This document shows positions 61,323-64,000 of a stretch of DNA of 64,000 nt, in pieces (positions within the stretch are counted from its first letter, which is position 1; each line of letters opens with the position of its first letter). The notes under the pieces are model-generated. The model had not been told where the DNA came from. It saw nothing but the letters and a program-made list of their open reading frames with translations, and searched no databases. This DNA is from AP-15 sp963797115 (GTDB lineage Bacteria; Pseudomonadota; Alphaproteobacteria; ATCC43930; CGMCC-115725), in assembly GCA_963797115.1 (NCBI GenBank), contig CAWCOH010000005.1:186001-250000 (forward strand). The letters are read 5' to 3'. Both the position numbers and the translations under genes were made by a program.

Positions 61323-61769
61323 CTATCCGATTGCTGCAAACGGGTCGAAGATCCGCACCGAACGCCGCGCCAGTTGGCCCTGGGTTGCATCGGCATACAC
61401 GACCCCCGCGCTGTGCCACGCATGGATCAGCTGCGGCCAGCTGACTACGATTGCGCCGTGAGCAAAACACCGCCCGAATTTGAAGACTGCAACATCGCCC
61501 GGCTGAGGCGGAGGGCTGTCGCCGCCATAGGGAACCTCGCGTGCGAAGCGTGTAACGCCCTCCAAATAGCGCTCCGCGTCGCGATGCAGGTTCCAATCCG
61601 GAGGATAAAACGGAGGCTCTACATGAGGAATAACTCGAGCCTTTTCATAAACCTCGGCGAGTAAGGTCAGGCAGTCGACTCCAGCGCCTTTAACACGTGC
61701 CATGTGATGATAAGGTGTCCGGAGCCATTCCCGTGCTTCCTCAATGACCGCAAGCCGCCGAGCATTCAT
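61323..61769 (-). CDS. NlpC/P60-family cysteine peptidase of the tail tip
   Basis: A 148-residue putative peptidoglycan peptidase. The catalytic Cys is in VKGAGVDCLTLLAEVYEKA (near residue 32) and the His in CFAHGAIVVSWPQLIHAWHS (near 105). Linking segments HVEPPFYPPDWNLH and PQPGDVAVFKFG match the GTA g14-like group. I use the ATG at 61767-61769; a TTG overlapping the DUF2163 stop is possible. Such tail peptidases cut the cell wall during DNA entry. It sits between DUF2163 and the hub gene exactly as in RcGTA. Confidence 0.84.
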   Translation of the reverse strand: MNARRLAVIEEAREWLRTPYHHMARVKGAGVDCLTLLAEVYEKARVIPHVEPPFYPPDWNLHRDAERYLEGVTRFAREVPYGGDSPPPQPGDVAVFKFGRCFAHGAIVVSWPQLIHAWHSAGVVYADATQGQLARRSVRIFDPFAAIG

Positions 61770-61807
61770 GCCGCCGCCGACGCTCTGAGACCGGACGAAG
61801 GGGGTAG

Positions 61808-62659
61808 TCAAACCGCCGTCTCCGGCGTTGGAATAAACGGAAACCCGCCGAAGTTCGCTGCGTTGTTGAAGACATTCGTGCACGTCGACATTGTGCGGTC
61901 GCAGCCGGGCAATAGCTCAAACTGATCTCCGGTTGCTACGGGGAACAGAAACGCCAGCTTCACCGTGACTTTGTCGCCACTGCCAAAAGCGGAGACGGTG
62001 CGGCTGAAGCCCGCATTCGAGCCCGTAATGCCCTTGATTGTGCCAAGCACGAATGGCGTGACTGAGCTTGGTACATTGGTGATCACGGTCTGCGTCGAAC
62101 CGCTGCCGGCGGAAAAAGTAATGGAGAGGCTTTCTCGGTCGAACCGGCACATTGGCCCGCCAAAAACGTGCGTGCAGGGAGCCTGCCACAGTCTCCGCGG
62201 GATCTGGATATTGAGGAGCTCGAGAAGGGATCGGCACTTCAATTCGATGCCAGTACGGCTGCAATCAATGTCCGATATCCGGCCTGCGAAGAGTACCACC
62301 GTTCCTGGACTGGTATCGCCGTAAGTTGGCATGAACGCGCGTTCGAGCTGGAGCAGCGCGCCATCAAATTGGCCCTGCCAAGCGGCTTCCATAAACGGCA
62401 AATCACCGATCAGATCATACAACTCCGGATAGACCCTGACCTCCAGCTCGTCTACTTGAGTGCCGATTACCACCTTCGTGCGGGAACGCTCGAATTTAGG
62501 GCCCATCACGAAAGTATGACCATTGGCCGAAATCGCCGTCGGCGCCGCCGAGTAGCGTAAGGTTGAACCGCCCACGAGGGTGAAGGTATAGAGGTCGGCC
62601 ATAATGAACCGCTCACTGTCTGCAAGCAGCGTAACCAGTGCCGGCGAAGCCGGTTTCAT
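61808..62659 (-). CDS. DUF2163 / phage BR0599 tail protein
   Basis: A 283-residue tail protein. The N-terminal part has ADLYTFTLVGGSTLRYSAAP (near 22) and a segment through KVVIGTQVDELEVRVYP. The C-terminal BR0599 domain ends QFELLPGCDRTMSTCTNVFN, then NAANFGGFPFIP, the family hallmark with paired cysteines. APCTHVFGGPMCRFDRESLS (near 160) holds further conserved cysteines that in GTA bind an iron-sulfur cluster, if the homology holds. It corresponds to RcGTA g13 and forms part of the distal tail/hub. Confidence 0.88.
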   Translation of the reverse strand: MKPASPALVTLLADSERFIMADLYTFTLVGGSTLRYSAAPTAISANGHTFVMGPKFERSRTKVVIGTQVDELEVRVYPELYDLIGDLPFMEAAWQGQFDGALLQLERAFMPTYGDTSPGTVVLFAGRISDIDCSRTGIELKCRSLLELLNIQIPRRLWQAPCTHVFGGPMCRFDRESLSITFSAGSGSTQTVITNVPSSVTPFVLGTIKGITGSNAGFSRTVSAFGSGDKVTVKLAFLFPVATGDQFELLPGCDRTMSTCTNVFNNAANFGGFPFIPTPETAV

Positions 62660-62729
62660 CTGAGCTCGCCCGCGTCAGAAGCGCGAGCGGCGCGTCGCCG
62701 CCCCGAACAGAGGTCGACCAGGCCGGTCT

Positions 62730-63350
62730 TCACGATCGCACCGAAATGAAGGTGAGCTTCTTAAGCTGCCATAGCTGAGACATAAAGTTCTCGAAAGCGT
62801 AGCTGTCGTCGACAAAACGGCAACGAAAATAGTAGTTGTAATCCGCAGTGATGATCGCACCACTAACCGGCGCAGTGCTGAGTGTTGCAAGACCGGTCTC
62901 CGGATCTACGTTGTAGCCGGACGGGTCTTGGACGAGGCCGTTGAGGTAGACCGCTTTGACAACGTTGGGTGCTACGATCGGCTCCGAAAAGCCGCCGCCG
63001 GATAATCCTGTGCCGATCGCCCGCTGCAGCTGGAAAATGGTCTTAGCCCCGTCGCCAATGCCGATCTGCTGCCCGACAACCCAATAATCAGTCGGATCCT
63101 GAAACAAAAACGTTCCGAAAGCGCCCCGACAGCGCAAATAAAACCCCATCAGCGTTCGCAACTCGTCATAACCTGCCGCGGGGTTATCGCGCAGAAAATC
63201 GAAGGCCAGCGTGAATTGCCATAATGGGTAGGGGTAATCGAGAGCCCGCAATTCTCGCCCTGATACGGCCCGCTGGATGCGGGTCTGGAAGGTGGGGGAT
63301 TTGGTAACGCTCCACGCGAGCCCGGGCAGAGCCGGAAAGATCAATGCCAT
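62730..63350 (-). CDS. DUF2460 distal tail protein
   Basis: A 206-residue protein with the DUF2460 pattern: FPALPGLAWSVTKSPTFQTR, then RIQRAVSGRELRALDYPYPL (near 25), WQFTLAFDFLRD (near 45), GFYLRCRGAFGTFLFQDPTD (near 70) and a C-terminal VDDSYAFENFMSQLWQLKK. It corresponds to RcGTA g12, the distal tail ring. Its ATG shares one base with the stop of the tape-measure gene (TAATG), so translation is coupled. A 70-base gap separates it from DUF2163. Confidence 0.88.
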   Translation of the reverse strand: MALIFPALPGLAWSVTKSPTFQTRIQRAVSGRELRALDYPYPLWQFTLAFDFLRDNPAAGYDELRTLMGFYLRCRGAFGTFLFQDPTDYWVVGQQIGIGDGAKTIFQLQRAIGTGLSGGGFSEPIVAPNVVKAVYLNGLVQDPSGYNVDPETGLATLSTAPVSGAIITADYNYYFRCRFVDDSYAFENFMSQLWQLKKLTFISVRS

Positions 63351-64000
63351 TAGGCAGTCCGCAGTAACGAGCCGTTACGCGTAGCTCTGTTGAGTGCGGC
63401 AACGAGCAGATTTCCGTTACTGTGAAAAAAACGCTTCACGTCTTGACTGTCGATGGCCGAGATGTTGACGACGACAGAGCCGCCGGCTCCACTCCCACTA
63501 CCGTTAGCGCCCGACGAAGTGGCCAGCATTGCCTGCAGGCCTTGCGAAATGTTGGCCGGCAGCACCATTTCGTTGCTGTGGAGTTGCGCGAGAACGCCCC
63601 CCGGCCCGAGGCTGGGTACCGCCCACCCTCCTTGCGCACTCGGCACTATTCCGCCCTGTTGAAAGGCGAACAGGGTACTGATCCCTTCAAAGACACCGCC
63701 AAAGATCCCCCCCGATCCAAATAGACCCGTTGACCCCCCTCCCGGGGCGATCCCGCCGCCCACGATCGCTCCGCCAACGCCTGTCATCGCTCCTGAGAAG
63801 TCTTGCCCGCCGCCAACTGCACCGGCTGTCAAAAGCGTACCGACTTGCCCGAAGACGCCCTTCACCGCGGAGTTTACAAACTCCGCGATTATCGATTGCG
63901 CCAGGTTGGCCAGAGCCTTCTGCACAGTGGTCGTGCCCAGGATGATCCCGGTGACCGAGCGGTCGACCGCCCGCTCGATCGGCGCAACTGTGGCATCCCA
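63350..64000 (-). CDS. Tail tape-measure protein, C-terminal part (runs in from window edge)
   Basis: At least 216 C-terminal residues, open through the window edge: WDATVAPIERAVDRSVTGII, then LGTTTVQKALANLAQSIIAE. Glycine-rich repeats (GGAIVGGGIAPGGGSTGLFG) and FQQGGIVPSAQGGW, then LGPGGVLAQLHSNEMVLPAN, follow. The MVLP/xxGG motif and the terminal beta segment (VVVNISAIDSQDVKRFF) are usual at the ends of lambda-like and GTA tape measures. The GTG near 63925 is inside the gene, not its start. The tape measure sets tail length. Confidence 0.78.
   Translation of the reverse strand, partial: WDATVAPIERAVDRSVTGIILGTTTVQKALANLAQSIIAEFVNSAVKGVFGQVGTLLTAGAVGGGQDFSGAMTGVGGAIVGGGIAPGGGSTGLFGSGGIFGGVFEGISTLFAFQQGGIVPSAQGGWAVPSLGPGGVLAQLHSNEMVLPANISQGLQAMLATSSGANGSGSGAGGSVVVNISAIDSQDVKRFFHSNGNLLVAALNRATRNGSLLRTA

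Larger units (their letters stand above)
57731..64000 (-). mobile_element. Distal tail and lysis region of a prophage or GTA-like cluster (continues past window)
   Basis: Eight minus-strand genes, from the window edge leftward: tape measure (partial), DUF2460, DUF2163, NlpC/P60, tail hub/fibre, and three small proteins. The order of the first four matches orfg11-14 of the Rhodobacter capsulatus gene transfer agent and also many siphoviruses. Head and terminase genes should lie to the right of the window. The left edge falls in 57536-57730, where I saw no integrase, tRNA or clear attachment repeat. Whether this is a full prophage, a remnant or a domesticated agent cannot be told here. Confidence 0.8.

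Overview
The window is about 64 kb of high-G+C DNA. Gene content points to an alphaproteobacterium, most likely of the Rhodospirillales/Hyphomicrobiales type: fdxA and carD with a Suv3-like helicase and an S4 protein, a fused IorAB, GlcDEF, an EpmA/EF-P pair, a 41-residue zinc-free bL36 and GTA-like tail genes. No rRNA, tRNA or CRISPR array was recognised. Genes sit in short operons on both strands, with many 1-8 base overlaps.

Layout. 0-9.4 kb: housekeeping and oxidoreductase genes (Gfo/Idh fragment, TfoX, LLM flavin enzyme, a hicAB pair with a frameshifted toxin, GhrA, flavoprotein plus OsmC, EpmA divergent from EF-P, an inositol monophosphatase, a lone DUF5681 gene). 9.7-14.3 kb: a MotA/TolQ-like plus MotB/OmpA-like membrane pair, a secreted six-cysteine peptide with a knottin-type spacing, and a ClC channel. 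14.8-17.8 kb: a sugar-type ABC transporter (two permeases and an ATPase) without a binding-protein gene. 17.8-30.5 kb (minus strand): helicase, S4 protein, fdxA, carD and a degenerate phosphoesterase, a gene series split by a 7.5-kb surface-glycan island (20.1-27.5 kb). The island resembles the logic of the arn lipid A pathway: aminotransferase, GT2, GT39-type polytopic transferase and a decayed small flippase. 30.9-32.8 kb: htpG.

32.8-37.7 kb is a mobile-element graveyard: a tyrosine-recombinase tail, an IS630 relic, and an intact IS21-family element inserted in an IS110-family transposase gene that can be rejoined into one 379-residue frame. 38-57.5 kb returns to chromosomal metabolism: two HtrA proteases, a D-lactate/glycolate-type flavoenzyme, IorAB, glycerate kinase plus pyruvate kinase, a GT2/TVP38 pair, the glycolate oxidase operon glcDEF, bL36 and an AlaC-like aminotransferase. 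GhrA, GlcDEF, glycerate kinase and pyruvate kinase together suggest active C2/C3 hydroxyacid (glycolate, glyoxylate, glycerate) use.

57.7-64 kb (minus strand, running off the window) is the distal half of a siphovirus-like late operon: tape measure, DUF2460, DUF2163, NlpC/P60 and tail hub/fibre, in the order also seen in the RcGTA cluster, followed by small proteins that look like a spanin or lysis pair.

The items most worth a second look are the bacterial cystine-knot-like peptide, the glycan island that splits the helicase-S4-fdxA-carD series, the phosphoesterase-fold protein that has lost its metal ligands beside CarD, and the frameshifted hicA beside an intact hicB.
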